Below, piece by piece: positions 34,501 to 56,900 of a DNA stretch of 64,000 bases. Position 1 is the stretch's first letter. The number at the start of each line of letters is the position of its first letter. Under the pieces are notes generated by a model that was not told the DNA's origin, made no database searches, and was given only the letters and a program-made list of their open reading frames with translations. Source of the DNA: Pachyseris speciosa. Lineage: Eukaryota; Cnidaria; Anthozoa; Scleractinia; Pachyseridae. A program made the translations under genes and the position numbers. The stretch covers positions 910,001 through 974,000 of the forward strand of contig JAEMWC010000126.1 of the NCBI GenBank assembly GCA_016490735.1, given 5' to 3'.

Positions 34501-36725
34501 TTTTTTAATGCTCCCAATGATACAAGAGTTTCGACCTTTAAATATCCTAGTTATGTGTTCCCAGACAATATGCATGTGTCCCCACTAAGGGTCTTTGGAA
34601 TTCAAGGGGGTGGGGGTGGGGGTGTTTCATAGGAGACAATGCGGGGACAATGTAGGAGACAAATAATTGGTTGGATTTTGCAGAGGGTTGCAGGTATCCA
34701 GACTGCAAAAAATCATAGATATTTTCTGCAACAAAACCGTTGTTTCTCAGAACTCAAAAAGCTTGGAGGAGCAAACAAAAGCTTAGGAGCAAAAATATTA
34801 ATCGCCGCCCTTGAAGAAGCGCTGCGCTTCTCAACAACAATAGGGAGCTTTAGCAACGACGACGGCGACGGCAACGAAAACGTCACTTCAAAATATAACT
34901 TCTCGTTTTTGTAACGCTTTCGCTATTATTCCAATTTGTTTAACTTGGAAAATACTGGCGAACTATTCAGGGACTAAATTGTTATGAACGGCGTTAAAGT
35001 AAGGAAAAAGAATGAAAACTTTACAGTCACACGCTCCCGTTCTCGCCAAAACCTAAAATTTGGTCATTTCACGTTGTTGTTTTGCAGAGGACGGGAAAGA
35101 AATGTACCAAAATGTAAAACGCACGTGCAGAGCCATTGTTTTTGCTCATTAAGCCTATTGTTTTGTGGCGTTCTCGTTGCCGTTGCCGTCGTCGTTGCTA
35201 AAGCTCCCTAATGCGACGCTTGTTCGGAAAGTTCTAGAGCGGCGCTTTTTCGAAGGTTTTTTGTTTGTTTTTTATTTCAGAATTCTGCGTTTGTAAAAAA
35301 AATAAGAACAGAGGAAAGGTTTATACCAATTCAAGTGGATATTTATTCTCAAATGTGTGTATCAACTCTCTTTCGCTTGTTTTAAATAAGCGCCGTCCCT
35401 GGATAACCACCCTCCCCACCCACCCCGAGTAAGTGCCCTATCAGTAAGTTGAACATTTTGATAAGCGTCGCGGCGCTCTTTCGAGTAAATTCGTTACTCT
35501 TGCTCTAAGCTTTTATCCAGAGGCTCAAATAAGTATCTCCAAGTTTTGCCCTCAGAAAGTAAACGCTTGGAGGTACTTCACATTTTGATTAAAGTCAGTG
35601 CTAAACATACATTTTCGTCGTTCATTTCTGCAGGGAGTGGAGTTCAATGAACAGCTGAGAAATGAACTCAAGCAAAAAGGTAAGAGAATTACTGGATCGG
35701 AGCTTGTGTTGTTTTCTTTCCAAGGGCTTGTAGAGCATAATAATTCACAGTGCAAGACAATTAAGAAAACCCCTTTCTCCGGCAAATTTTATTCATTGAA
35801 AGAGTTAAACCGTACCTTACCGTACCGTACAATGTTAGTGGAGCAGATAGGTGAGCTGGAACTAGCAGCCAAGGACACTTTTAAATCCAAGGTGAACGAG
35901 TTGTGCAATTACAGTTGAACCCCGCTAAATACGGACACCCGCTTATAATGGTCAATTTTCTTTTTCCCAACAACTAAAAAGTTCATATATTTTCTCTTAA
36001 ATTAACCCGCTTAAGACACCCGGGTAATGCGGACACTTTGGCATGTCCATTTGGTGTCCGCATTAACTGGATTCCACTGTATTCAGTATTTCACCACTTT
36101 TGTTAGGCACCGTTCAGTTTCCAGACAAAATACAGTCGATAAGCAAAAGGGTTATACTCGATTTGTAAGCTAATGCCACATCGGCCTCTTTACGACGCTT
36201 TTGAACTTGTCCATGTTCTGGTACATTTGTTCCAGAGGGAGATAATACGGCCGATGGAGCAAATGGAAGTTCACCTATTGCGTAATCGTAATACAAAAAA
36301 TGGCGCCGATGAAAGCACAGCCCGCAATGACTCATGGTTGAGCGTGTTATGGTCGACATTTTTGGCTCAAAATAAAAAATAAAAAAAAAAAAGAACATTA
36401 AAATCTGTTTGCACTCTCGCAGTTTGGACCTATCTGCATCGGTTTGTTGCTAATATCCCTCTCACTCTTCTGGAGCATTTTAGAAATTGAAAACTATGAA
36501 TTGTATTTTTCAGTTCGTACCAAGATTGGGCCGTTTGCAACACCTGACATCATTCAAAATGCACCCGGCCTTCCGAAGACTCGCTCTGGCAAGATCATGA
36601 GGCGTGTCTTGCGACACGTGGCAAAGAATGACAAGAATATTGGTGATGTTACAACCATGGCCGATTCCTCTGTTGTGGATACCCTGTTTGAGAAGAGGCC
36701 CCATGTCAACTTCCTCCCTGAGTAG
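12422..36725 (+). CDS. ACSS2: Acetyl-CoA synthetase, cytosolic (ACSS2 ortholog), 18 coding exons, 692 aa
   Basis: Converts acetate, ATP and CoA to acetyl-CoA via an acetyl-adenylate, in cytosol and nucleus. Exons: 12422-12765, 14547-14638, 15383-15486, 16060-16132, 16257-16332, 17374-17479, 18722-18840, 19221-19295, 19782-19899, 20360-20493, 21359-21491, 22632-22688, 23258-23338, 24738-24846, 25882-26021, 34090-34149, 35634-35679, 36514-36725. All are GT-AG with consistent phases. Motifs: [11 protein letters not shown]-loop near residue 304, [19 protein letters not shown] core in exon 9 ([14 protein letters not shown]), DTYWQTET adenylation motif in exon 11, GD-G hinge near 540, and TRSGKIMRR with the acetylatable lysine at about residue 649. 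Length matches the vertebrate protein (about 700). Start 12422 has a good Kozak context (gccaacATGg); an upstream in-frame ATG at 12401 would add seven residues. Exon 15 reads [11 protein letters not shown], slightly diverged. Intron 15 (8.07 kb) carries an antisense BEL element. Confidence 0.96.
13290..13700. repeat. MITE-like repeat with inverted 'aataagcgcc' ends
   Basis: The segment starts near cttgaataagtgctcgggtg and ends near gggcgcttattcaaggaaat. Internal copies read gggcacttattcaa. A related, shorter piece lies at 39695-39805. A GGGGA-rich tract sits at 13578-13606. It lies in ACSS2 intron 1. Confidence 0.55.
16697..17007. repeat. Nested foldback repeats in ACSS2 intron 5
   Basis: An outer pair, ataccacacaagtgaatag at 16701 and cagcttgtgtggtatatact near 16868, encloses one unit. 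An immediately following hairpin at 16888-17007 pairs aacaacaattattcacc with ggtgaataacaattattgtt. Neither has coding capacity. Confidence 0.6.
17509..17847. mobile_element. MITE in ACSS2 intron 6
   Basis: The inverted ends gtaaaagctctattaagccc and gggcttaatagagcttttac enclose about 340 bp. The inner part repeats gggggcttatta words. Confidence 0.75.
18281..18639. repeat. Foldback pair of tRNA-like (SINE) sequences
   Basis: Arms 18281-18392 and 18536-18639 are inverted copies of one sequence. Each contains a tRNA-like module: an anticodon-like stem tctgtctagatcacaga and a B box gggttcaaatccc, on the minus strand in the left arm and the plus strand in the right arm. The left arm also retains an A-box-like actcagtggatagagc. 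The outer part holds aatgcatg and atcaaaggaaa. The folded transcript would form a stem of about 100 bp. It is in ACSS2 intron 6. Confidence 0.6.
19501..19679. mobile_element. Hairpin MITE, 179 bp, arms over 50 bp
   Basis: The left arm begins caccttattccaaaatgatg and the right arm reversed begins caccttattccaaaatggtg. The match continues through ttattcttttgttt and catgttaatta on both arms. It is in ACSS2 intron 8. Confidence 0.8.
21572..21790. repeat. MITE-like repeat with 'ggccctgccaggg' inverted ends
   Basis: ggtaaaagaggccctgccag on the left and ccctggcagggcctcgtaaa on the right are inverted. The stretch is non-coding and lies in ACSS2 intron 11. Confidence 0.6.
23480..23580. repeat. Short hairpin repeat
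   Basis: gtcaaaatgatttttaac pairs with gttaaaaatcattttg, and an inner pair involving aaatgaaattcctttgt folds on itself. It lies in ACSS2 intron 13. Confidence 0.6.
23975..24050 (-). repeat. tRNA-like fragment (SINE or pseudo-tRNA)
   Basis: On the minus strand a possible A box, tggccaagaggtc, is followed about 35 nt later by a B-box-like ggggttcgatatc. The acceptor stem does not close convincingly, so it is not called as a functional tRNA. Confidence 0.35.
25035..25145. repeat. Hairpin repeat in ACSS2 intron 14
   Basis: The inverted words cctgatttgacatcacaaac and gtttgtgacattagatcagg, with tgcatca and tgatgca inside, form a hairpin of about 100 bp. Confidence 0.6.
26026..26306. repeat. Interspersed repeat, split at its end by the BEL insertion
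   Basis: It starts near tatctctcacttaatacgcg and includes cgtaacttacagtacggacc followed by ggttagtaagagg. The same order occurs at 43020-43352, and a short version at 962-1060 shows the uninterrupted end agtaagaggtatat. The BEL element is inserted within that terminal word. Confidence 0.7.
26307..26565 (-). repeat. BEL/Pao 3' LTR
   Basis: It aligns along its length with the copy at 33709-33965, both containing ttgattaaatgaagagtcgt and gaaatccaacattaacgcgg. On the element strand it starts tgttctgtcacgc. It is preceded (on that strand) by a purine-rich aggtgaggag, a plausible polypurine tract. Confidence 0.85.
26685..27876 (-). pseudogene. BEL/Pao integrase and C-terminal domain, frame-broken
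   Basis: Separate open pieces at 27876-27577, 27540-27214, 27251-26982 and 26960-26685 read in order as one integrase region. First comes an HHCC zinc-binding segment (HDKVKHQGR, then [11 protein letters not shown]) and the catalytic-core start ([12 protein letters not shown]). The core middle follows ([32 protein letters not shown]), then the BEL C-terminal domain ([19 protein letters not shown]). Frame changes between pieces show decay. Confidence 0.85.
28056..30308 (-). pseudogene. BEL/Pao reverse transcriptase and RNase H, frame-broken
   Basis: Pieces at 30308-30060, 30008-29304, 29458-28481 and 28484-28056 cover the pre-RT linker, reverse transcriptase and RNase H. The RT catalytic box is seen as KNFYVDDGF near 29320, followed at once by a frame change. 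The RNase H start is seen as [17 protein letters not shown] near 28790. The short overlaps between open pieces are typical of single-base indels in a decayed copy. Confidence 0.85.
30357..31479 (-). pseudogene. BEL/Pao gag C-terminus, zinc knuckles and protease region
   Basis: The piece at 31495-31121 resumes the gag reading after the Penelope insertion ([20 protein letters not shown]). The next, 31133-30357, is in another frame and carries cysteine knuckles ([15 protein letters not shown], then [16 protein letters not shown]). It then holds the region ahead of the protease/RT, ending [15 protein letters not shown] and LHKVHEC. A stop closes it where related polyproteins continue. Confidence 0.8.
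31480..32208 (-). mobile_element. 5'-truncated Penelope-like element fragment with GIY-YIG endonuclease
   Basis: Inserted into BEL gag, minus strand. The 13-bp word aggagatccccta flanks both ends (about 31467-31479 and 32209-32221), a target duplication. The open part encodes a Cys-rich motif ([11 protein letters not shown]) followed by a GIY-YIG nuclease: [19 protein letters not shown], then [11 protein letters not shown]. The coding stop is at 31667, and about 190 bp of 3' untranslated sequence with a hammerhead-like motif follows. The reverse transcriptase half is missing. Its reading frame happens to join the upstream gag frame. Confidence 0.85.
31530..31578 (-). ncRNA. Hammerhead-ribozyme-like motif (Penelope 3' end)
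   Basis: On the minus strand the order is stem-I strand gattcg-ct, core ccgacga, stem-II hairpin around gggctaacgctc, core gaaac, then gtc and the second stem-I strand ag...cgaatc. The six-base gattcg/cgaatc pairing supports the fold. The invariant core would be ctgacga; here the U is C, so activity is doubtful. Penelope-like elements are known to carry such motifs in their terminal repeats. Confidence 0.6.
31667..32851 (-). CDS. Chimeric open frame: BEL gag segment fused to Penelope GIY-YIG domain, 394 codons
   Basis: This single uninterrupted frame starts within BEL gag ([34 protein letters not shown]). After LQELGDLLQ it passes straight into Penelope-derived sequence ending in the GIY-YIG domain. 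The first half is retrotransposon capsid-region sequence. The open state is most simply the chance result of an in-frame, recent insertion. No promoter of its own or spliced start is visible. I list it as a frame, not as a demonstrated protein. Confidence 0.5.
   Translation of the reverse strand: MAVALARAKAIDEELGLDQDHQPLDMPLEDPCQRVREFINSQLNEPRTHKYSHVLLNSTPSKFPIKRENSPDPRATPFSPSQGFQPLKPADKLDSIIQFMARRELISNKIDKFNNRPEKYHTWKANMTRGVDITASEELALIIEYTTNDSKKLVRRLRNAYSQNPAEGLEVAWKKLSERFGSDAVVTQVRLDKLTTFPKVAAKDNKGLQELGDLLQNDPETARIFSEPPLISFKRDKNVGNFLVKSAFKTTEQPGTFKCARSRCKTCPFIQNTDKISGPKRSVKITDRFTCTSANVIYCITCTLCKKLYIGETGRRLGDRFREHLRDVEKDDKDASKPVARHFNLPNHCKQHMSISGLSLHQGTTESRKNLEQKLIFQIGTLNPHGINERFSFN
32855..33721 (-). 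pseudogene. BEL/Pao gag N-terminal part, closed by an in-frame TAG
   Basis: The frame starts with [11 protein letters not shown], whose ATG lies at the inner edge of the 5' LTR. It encodes an acidic, then Lys/Arg/Glu-rich coiled-coil-like segment ([20 protein letters not shown], then [15 protein letters not shown]). It ends at TAG (32857-32855). The following chimeric frame is in the same register, so a single stop separates them. No convincing primer-binding site was recognised just after the LTR. Confidence 0.75.
33709..33965 (-). repeat. BEL/Pao 5' LTR
   Basis: It aligns with 26307-26565, with scattered substitutions such as gccgttcatcagcagtg against gcctttcatctgcaggg. On the element strand it begins tgttctatcacgc and ends at atcagaata, close to the gag ATG. 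Confidence 0.85.
34841..35210. mobile_element. MITE, 370 bp, GC-rich 40-bp inverted ends
   Basis: The left end tagggagctttagcaacgac and the reversed right end tagggagctttagcaacgac are identical over 20 bases. They continue as gacggcgacggcaacg and gacggcaacggcaacg. It is in ACSS2 intron 16. Confidence 0.85.
35914..36079. mobile_element. Tc1/mariner-type MITE with TA duplication
   Basis: The ends cagttgaaccccgctaaata and the reverse of cattaactggattccactg form the inverted repeats. TA flanks both sides. A larger relative is at 40059-40649. It lies in ACSS2 intron 17. Confidence 0.75.
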
Positions 36726-38078
36726 CGCTTCTGATGTAATGTAAAACAAGGCAATGTGAGACAATTGGCAGCATTTCGTATTAGGAATAGATTTCAATGT
36801 TGGGTTGGTTGGTGATGGAACGAAGACAAATCTTCGATTGTGGTTAATCGGCTTTCGAACAATCGGGCTCTGTAGGATTTCAGTTATAGCGAAACTAGAC
36901 TTTTCAAGGTGTATTTGAGTCAAACTAACCATTTCATTCATACACCTGAATAGGGTACATCCATTTCTTATCAACTGCGGTTGCGAGGTTCAAAAAACAG
37001 ACAGATACCCCGTTTGTTTTACGGTTTCACCACTGGTATTCTCTCGGGAGTCTATCTGCATAGCACGTCCTTGCATATTAATAATTAGGGTATAGAGCGT
37101 TTTCATTCACGTGACTACCAGCCATATTGGTCAGTACTGAAACAAGAAAATATTTGCATAAAAACAGAGTGCAATTCCCAGAGGTTTAGTTTGGAGCACC
37201 AACATGGCCGCCGTGGCGTCATGTGAAATAGGCCATTTCCGAATTACCTTTGGCTTCCTTTTTAAAGCGAGGCCTGGTGCACAACCATTCATGAAAATCA
37301 TTTTAATTTGTATGTGAATGGGAACTAATTTTTATATGAAAAGATAAGCACCAGGACTCTTGAAAAAGAGGCCAAAGGTAATTCGGGAATAGATTGTTTT
37401 TATTTACATAATTGTAACTCTTAACTTTTTTCTCTCTCTCGAGGTTGACTCTGACTGTGCGTGACCAAAATCATTCTCAGTTCGAGAATCCTCCAAGGCT
37501 GTAATAATGTTTGCTGGTAATAAAGGTTTTAGAGTGATTTTCTTGGTCAAAGTTGCAGCTACTTTGTAATGGCCACGCTCTCACCGTTCAAGCAATACTC
37601 TTGAAGCCCCAATAATATAAACATTCACTGTTCTTCGTATATTGCTTATGGAACTACTCGAGAGAAATCATTTGAAAGCACAATAATTCATTTTTGGTGA
37701 TATTTTCCTTTATTTTCGAGACCTGTATGTATGTTTGTACGGTACATAGTGGCATAACCGGAGGAAAGTAATGGGTTAGCACCCACAAGGAAAGAGCAAC
37801 AGGAATAAGTAGGGTTGATCGATGCTGCGGGAGCTGGGAAGAGTATTCCATGCTTGGCGGAAAAAGTTGTGTGGTATGGAGAGTACTGCTCGACATTCCA
37901 TGCAACCCTGTCTGTGGGTTAAAAAATGCTGGTGAAGACGAGCCATTTCTCCTGAACGGTAGTCATTTTTGTGGCTCCAGTGAAGCCAGAGTAAAAACAA
38001 CTCCCTCGAAGGTTTCGTTGAAAATATTGACAGGACTATGAGCAATCAGCCTGCAAGCAACCATCTTGTTCTCTCCTG
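36726..38078. other. 3' flanks of convergent ACSS2 and IQANK1, with a MITE
   Basis: This gap between two convergent genes has no supported coding sequence. A foldback element at 37232-37391 pairs ggccatttccgaattacctt with aaggtaattcgggaa. An aataaagg word at 37519 is a possible poly(A) signal for the plus-strand gene. Confidence 0.5.
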
Positions 38079-50747
<12,669 letters not shown>

Positions 50748-50911
50748 TTCGGTTGAATATACTCTTCGCCTTGACGAGGGCGTAAACAACGATCTATTCT
50801 AATGTTTGTAGCGAAAATTGGTTTGGCGCCTTCGCCGCCATATTGGAGGCTACATTAGTTCCCAGTACTCTTCGGTAAGCAAAACATTTCCCGGCCCACG
50901 CATGCAAAAAT
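50748..50911. promoter_or_regulatory. 164-bp divergent promoter of IQANK1 and the XKR gene
   Basis: Only 164 bp part the two start codons. The gap contains tttggcgcc (50822-50830), an E2F-type word, and cgccgccatattgg (50833-50846), which reads as the YY1-type ATGGCGGC on the other strand. No TATA box is evident. Such motif content is usual for animal housekeeping bidirectional promoters; activity is inferred. Confidence 0.55.
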
Positions 50912-53900
50912 ATGGCAGAAAGCAGTGATGGTGTGGTAATTGTCAATCCTTCAAGAGTTGAAATTACAGAAAATGGCAACGGAAATTTAACAACGAATGG
51001 AGTTATTAATCTAGATGAAACAGATTTGGCTGCCTCTAGACAGCCGCCACGGAATTATCGCCAGATCGAATCGCAAAGAGTCCATGTCATCTGGGATCTC
51101 TTCGCCGTCGCCTCGATTTTGACTTTCGTCGCCGATATTACGTCTGACATAGTGGTATCAGTGCTTTATTACGTCCACGGATCATACTTATGGTTTTCCA
51201 TGACTCTAGGATTTGTCATTTTGTCGTCGATTGTAATGCAAGTTTTCTCTGCCAAATGGTTTTACGAGGACAGCGAAGTGCAAACGTGGAGGACTTATTT
51301 GTTGCATCTCTTTCAAATGGGTCCTATTGTGAGGTGAGACTAGCCTTTTGTTTATTATTAAATCACCAGCATAACCCAGATTCGTCTTGTGAACAAATGG
51401 AATGTAGAATGTAGACAAAATTTCTTAAGACTTTTCGTCATAGCCTGCTAAAACGTATTGGTTTAATACAAGTATTACTTTTTGTCATTTTTGTGCGCTA
51501 TTCAACAACATCGTCAGACCACCCAAGCCGGGGATTAAATAGCGAAACATGGACTTTGCAACTGGGAAATGAAAAACGTCTCTGTGGCACGCCTATATTA
51601 ACATATATGGTGTGGTTTTAATTTTTAAGCTAATCATATTACATTATCATGCATTACCATATCCAAAAACAAAGAGAGAAAAAATAAAACCCTACCTCGT
51701 TCGGGAAGAGGAGAAACCCTGAAAATGAGGTTGTTTAAAACTAAGGATAAAATTGAACCGCAACATGTAAGTCTTCCATGTTATTTTTTAATGAAGGCAT
51801 AATTAAAGTTGAGTGCATGGTGCGATTCTTTCAATTCAATTGCCAATGTTGGTACCAGCTGTAGTTTCCTGCCTGGCTTCAGTCTGCGTTTTGCCTCTCC
51901 CAGTGTTATGCACATGTCATCAGCTTCCCCGTGGGGTTGATCCCTGGGCCTACCAGGGAGATATGTGGGGGAATATAAGGAGGTGGATGGGATTCTTTGC
52001 CCAAGGGTAGGGGAAAATCTTGGCATTGTTTTACAATCAAAGATTAGGGGTGGGGGAATTCACAAGTTTGAAAAGGATGTCACAGGGATTTTCAGCTGAG
52101 AGACACCTCACCCAGGGGGCTTTGTCTTGAGAGATTCCCTGACCCCCCGGGGAAATTCCTCAAGTTTACTTGACTGATTTCACAATCCCCCTGGTCAGCC
52201 AGGGGCTCGACCCTACGGGGAAGCTGATGACATGTGCATTATTGTATGGTTGCCGGAATGTTGCAATATTCAATAAGCTGACCTAGAACTTGATTGGTGT
52301 TACCATCAAAGAACAAATCCATATCGAGCTGTGAATGCAGGACAGATAATGCCATTTCAAGTCAGCTAAAGAGGAGTTTGGCTTCTTGGAAGCCTAAGTC
52401 AGGGTTATCATCTTGGATTACAATCTCTCCAGCAGGTTATTAAATTTTGTAAAAGATGAAAGCACTTTCACGCACATAGCACCGACCAGGTACATAGCAT
52501 CGGCCGCCATGTTTAGATGTTCTCATACATAGGGTAACTACAGGGTCGTCCATCATCTGCTGACCAGGATGGACAGTAGAAATTGTTGAACATAAAATTA
52601 CGCATTGAACAAAGAATCAGTTATTGAATTGAACTTGTAAGCGTGTATTGAATACAAATAAAACGCAAACAAATCTTTATTTCAATACATATTTTAACGG
52701 GAGTTATTGAATGTAAATTCGATTTACTAAATAAAAATGCGAAGCATTGAATATAATCTTGGTTTATTGAACAAAATATCCAAACATTGAATATTATGTT
52801 GGTTGATTGAACAAAATATCGCAGCATTGAATATAATTTTGGTTTATTGAATAAAATATCAAAACATTGAATATAAAATTGTTTGTATTGAATATTGCAA
52901 CATTCCGGCAAGCATATTAGAGTAGGTACAACACTCTGCAAATGACTATCCCACACATGATAATTTTTAACCAACTACATACACAGAATTGAGCCTTGGA
53001 GAGCTTTCACTACTTAGCATACATGTAGTCCCCTCACCTTTGGTAGAAGTATTTCATCTTTGGTGATCATGTTATTTATTCAGGACTGTGTATAATGTTC
53101 ACTCGCACACAAGCGACATGTTAACAACAACAAGATTTATTGCATAAGCCCAGTTCTACAAGCACGTGGAGGCTATGATAATGTATTATAATTATGCAAA
53201 TTAATCATGACACCTCCCTTCCTTTAAAACAAGATAAACCTGGAATGAATGATTAACTAATCATCAAGCAATAATCAATAAAATGAACTTTGCTCAAATG
53301 TTTGCATTGTTTGCTGTAACAGAACAGTTCAGTTCATAACATAGTCCTTGTATCTTGCTGGCAATCTCACAGTACGGCCACTGGAGGTACACTTTGCTTG
53401 TGTCGGCAGAGGGCTGCTTTCATTGGCAACAGGCAGGGCCGAATCAGCATTACTAACAGGAACCGCGGGTGTGTCAGAGACAGGCGGTATCACTGCTTCA
53501 TCTAGGGGTGGTCCCGTACTCACTACTGGGGGCTCATTTGTTAGCAACAAATGTCGACGATTGCGACGGTATGCAGTGCCGTCAGGTGTTGAGACTACGT
53601 AGGATCTAGGAGCTGTATGCTGCGCAGTAACAGTTGCCGGCTCCCAGGTCTTTCCCATTCGTATACGCACTGTTTCATGTGGCTTGATCTCAGGTAACCG
53701 CTTTACGCTGCGATCGTAGTACATCTTCTGTTTATCCCTACGCTCTTTGAGCTTGTCATAGGCATTGTGAACCACTCGAGGCTTCAAGAGGGATACCGTA
53801 GAAGGCAACTTGGACTTCAACATGCGACTCATCAACAATTGTGCAGGTGACTCCTTTAGTCCTGAGACTGGAGTGTTCCTGTACTCCAGGAGAGCTATAT

Positions 53901-56900
53901 ACGGGTCATTTCCATCTTCAAATGCTTTCCTAAGCAGCTTCTTGATGGTTTGTATCGCCCTTTCACTCATCCCATTGGACTGTGGGTATCCTGTGGTGCT
54001 CTCTCTGAATAGCCTTGTTGAGATCTCTAGGATCCAAGCACAGTCTCAAAGAACCATCACGCTTTTCAACAATGACTAAGCTGTTAACCCATGGGGTGGG
54101 TCTGTCAACTTTCTGGACAACATCTTTCTCCTCCAACTCTTGAAGTTTTGCTTTAAGTTTCTCAAGTAGGGAATACGGTATTCTTCGAGGCGGGTGAATG
54201 ACGGGCTGAACGGAGTCATCCAGCTCAATGTGGTACTCGCCTTTCATGCAGCCTAACCCACTGAACACATCAGCAAACTTGTCAACAATCTCTTCTTTTG
54301 TGCGAGGGGCCTGGGCAACACTTTCTACTCTTTTCACCAGATTTAATTTTGAGCACGCCGAGAGCCCCAAAATTGGTGGTGAATTAACAGCAGCAACGAA
54401 AAATGGAAGCCTTTCCTTTAATCCTTGAGCCTCACAAGCCAGGGTGACTTTCCCTTCGGGTTTTACCTTGAAATCTCCATACGAAGACAGAACAACACTG
54501 GTATGCATTAAAGGTGGCTTGTTCTGGAGTTCGGAGTAGACGCTGAGTGGCAAAACGTTCGCTTCGGCGCCAGTATCCAGCTTGAATTTAACAGACGATC
54601 CACCGACTGTTACGGTGGAGAACCAAGCTGAATCAGTAGCCACACCGGTGACTGTTCCGATAAATAACTCTTCGGTTTGGACTTTGCACTGTCGACCAAT
54701 GGCGCCGTCTTGGCTCGGAGTCACAGTGTGTACTCGAGAATTCTTCTGTGGGCACATCTTAGCGTAGTGATGTTTCCCTTTGCAGATGTGACAGTGTCTT
54801 CCAAACGCTGGACACGATCGCGGGTAGTGCTTTGTTCCACAATTCTTGCAGTTAAATTGCTGCAGCTGGCGCGATGTTGTGGCGGGCGCTGGCTTGGTTG
54901 GTTTGTTTCTTGGTTTTACCGCGTGAACGGGGATCTTCTCCGAAGTCTGCATTTCCTTTAGTTGTTTAGCGCTAGCTTCTGCCGCTCTGCAAAGACTCGC
55001 CGCTTTCTCAAGGGTAAGATCAGACGATTCACGAAGTAATCTCTCTTTAAGACGAGTGTCACTTACACCAAATACAATTCGGTCTCGAATCAGGCTATCT
55101 TGCTGGGCGCCAAATTCACATGACTTCGCACGAGTCTTCAATTCGGTGATAAACTGATCGATAGATTCGCCCTCTTGTTGTTTACATTCCCAGAACTTGT
55201 ATCTTTCGAACACAGTATTCTTTCTCGGATTGAAATAATCTTCAAACTTTTTCTTCAGGTGATCAATCTTGTTAGGATCTTCACCAGTAGCGAATCGGAA
55301 CGTATTGTATATCTCGAGCGCTTCTTCGCCGATTGTGTGCAGCAGAATGGCGCACCACACCTTTTGATCTTCTTCGATCTTTCCCGACGCCGTCAAATAT
55401 AAGTCAAAGCGTTGCACCCATCTCCTCCAATTCTCGGCAAGATTCCCTTCAAGCACTAGAGCTCCTGGAGGCTTGAAAACTTCCATATTTCACTTCTGAC
55501 ACCATATAATGTTCACTTGCACACAAGCGACATGTTAACAACAACAAGATTTATTTCATAAGCCCAGTTCTACAAGCACGTGGAGGCTATGATAATGTAT
55601 TATAATTATGCAAATTAATCATGACACTGTGGCCTGTATGTTTGTTGAAGTTGTGATAATGTAAAGAAAATAGATGCTTCCCACTCCTTTAAGTAAAAGG
55701 AAATTTTTTTAAGGGACGAAGGGCTAATCATGTGACCTCAGCTCATATAATATAATAATAACAATAATATTTTTCGAGGGGATCCAACTCGCCAAGGCAG
55801 TTTTCAGTGGAGCCCTCCCTCTGTCATAATTGCCATGGAGAACCTTCATACATTGTGTAGGTCCTCCGTCTTGCATCAGAATTTCCAATTTTCTGGAACC
55901 ATATTGGCAGGAATAATTACAGTTAATTGTCATAACTAAGTGAAGTATGTACAGTGTTCCAGATGAATGCAGTACTGAGAAGGACTGTTTGTTGTGGGCA
56001 TGACATTGACCATTATTTTCTTCTGATGTCACACAAATCACTTGACTCTGATGATGACTTTTGCTCAGGTTGTCTAAACGTCAGTCAATGTCATCACAAA
56101 CAGTCTTTCTCAGGACTAAACTCACCCAGACGATCATACTTCACGAAATGTTATGACTCCTGGGTTCAAACCGTTTACAGCTGTAGCAATTGTGTCAATA
56201 ACAAAATGTTTGAATATGGTTGGCTCTTTTAAACAACCCTTATGTGGCTTAATTAACTGGCCGTTTCAGGTCCAAACACAAATATTATTTAGGGGTAATC
56301 ATGCTTATAATTTCAAATCAGCCTTGCACTATTTGTATGCATGCAGCCAATTTGGAATCACTCCCCCAATTTACATGTATACTCACTAAATTGTACTCCA
56401 CTCAGTGCTATTACCATTACTAATAGTCCATAACAATGATAATAATAGGATTATCATTATCATCATTATTATTATTGGAACTAATCTGAGTTATTTTGTC
56501 ATGATTTTGTATTAGGTACTGGCGTGTTATTCGGGTTGGGTGGCGTACTCGTCAGAGCGATGCCACTGAGAGTGATTATGAAGTTTATCTTAAAGAATGG
56601 AGGGACATAAGCATGCTAAGACTGTTTGAATGCTTCTTAGAATCAGCACCACAGCTGGTTCTGCAGCTTTTCATCATGGCTTACAACAGAAGATTTGAAA
56701 TTGAAAGTGACCTGTTCACAGTCCTAGCTGCTGGAAGCTCATTAGTGTCTCTTGCATGGGCAATTGTAGCATACACCAAGGCTCTCAGGGATTTGATAAG
56801 AAAAGATGCCAGTGGGTCATGGATTGGCTTTGTTCTCCAAATTATGTGGCGCATGTGTATGGTAGCATCTCGTGTTGTGGCTTTGGTCTTGTTTGCATCG

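Larger units (their letters stand above)
53091..55626 (-). mobile_element. Ty3-type LTR retrotransposon, internally deleted
   Basis: LTRs of 122 bp at 53091-53212 and 55505-55626 differ at two positions. The five-base word ctgtg flanks the element on both sides (53086-53090 and 55627-55631). On the minus strand the 5' LTR is followed by tggtgtcagaagtg, a primer-binding-site position, and the 3' LTR is preceded by a polypurine tract aaaggaagggagg. Gag, protease and the start of RT are present. The RT catalytic core, RNase H and most of integrase are missing. Confidence 0.93.

Noticed and set aside
52621..52974. 117-codon minus-strand frame
   Set aside because: It runs through the AT-rich 40-bp array and is composed of repeat translation.
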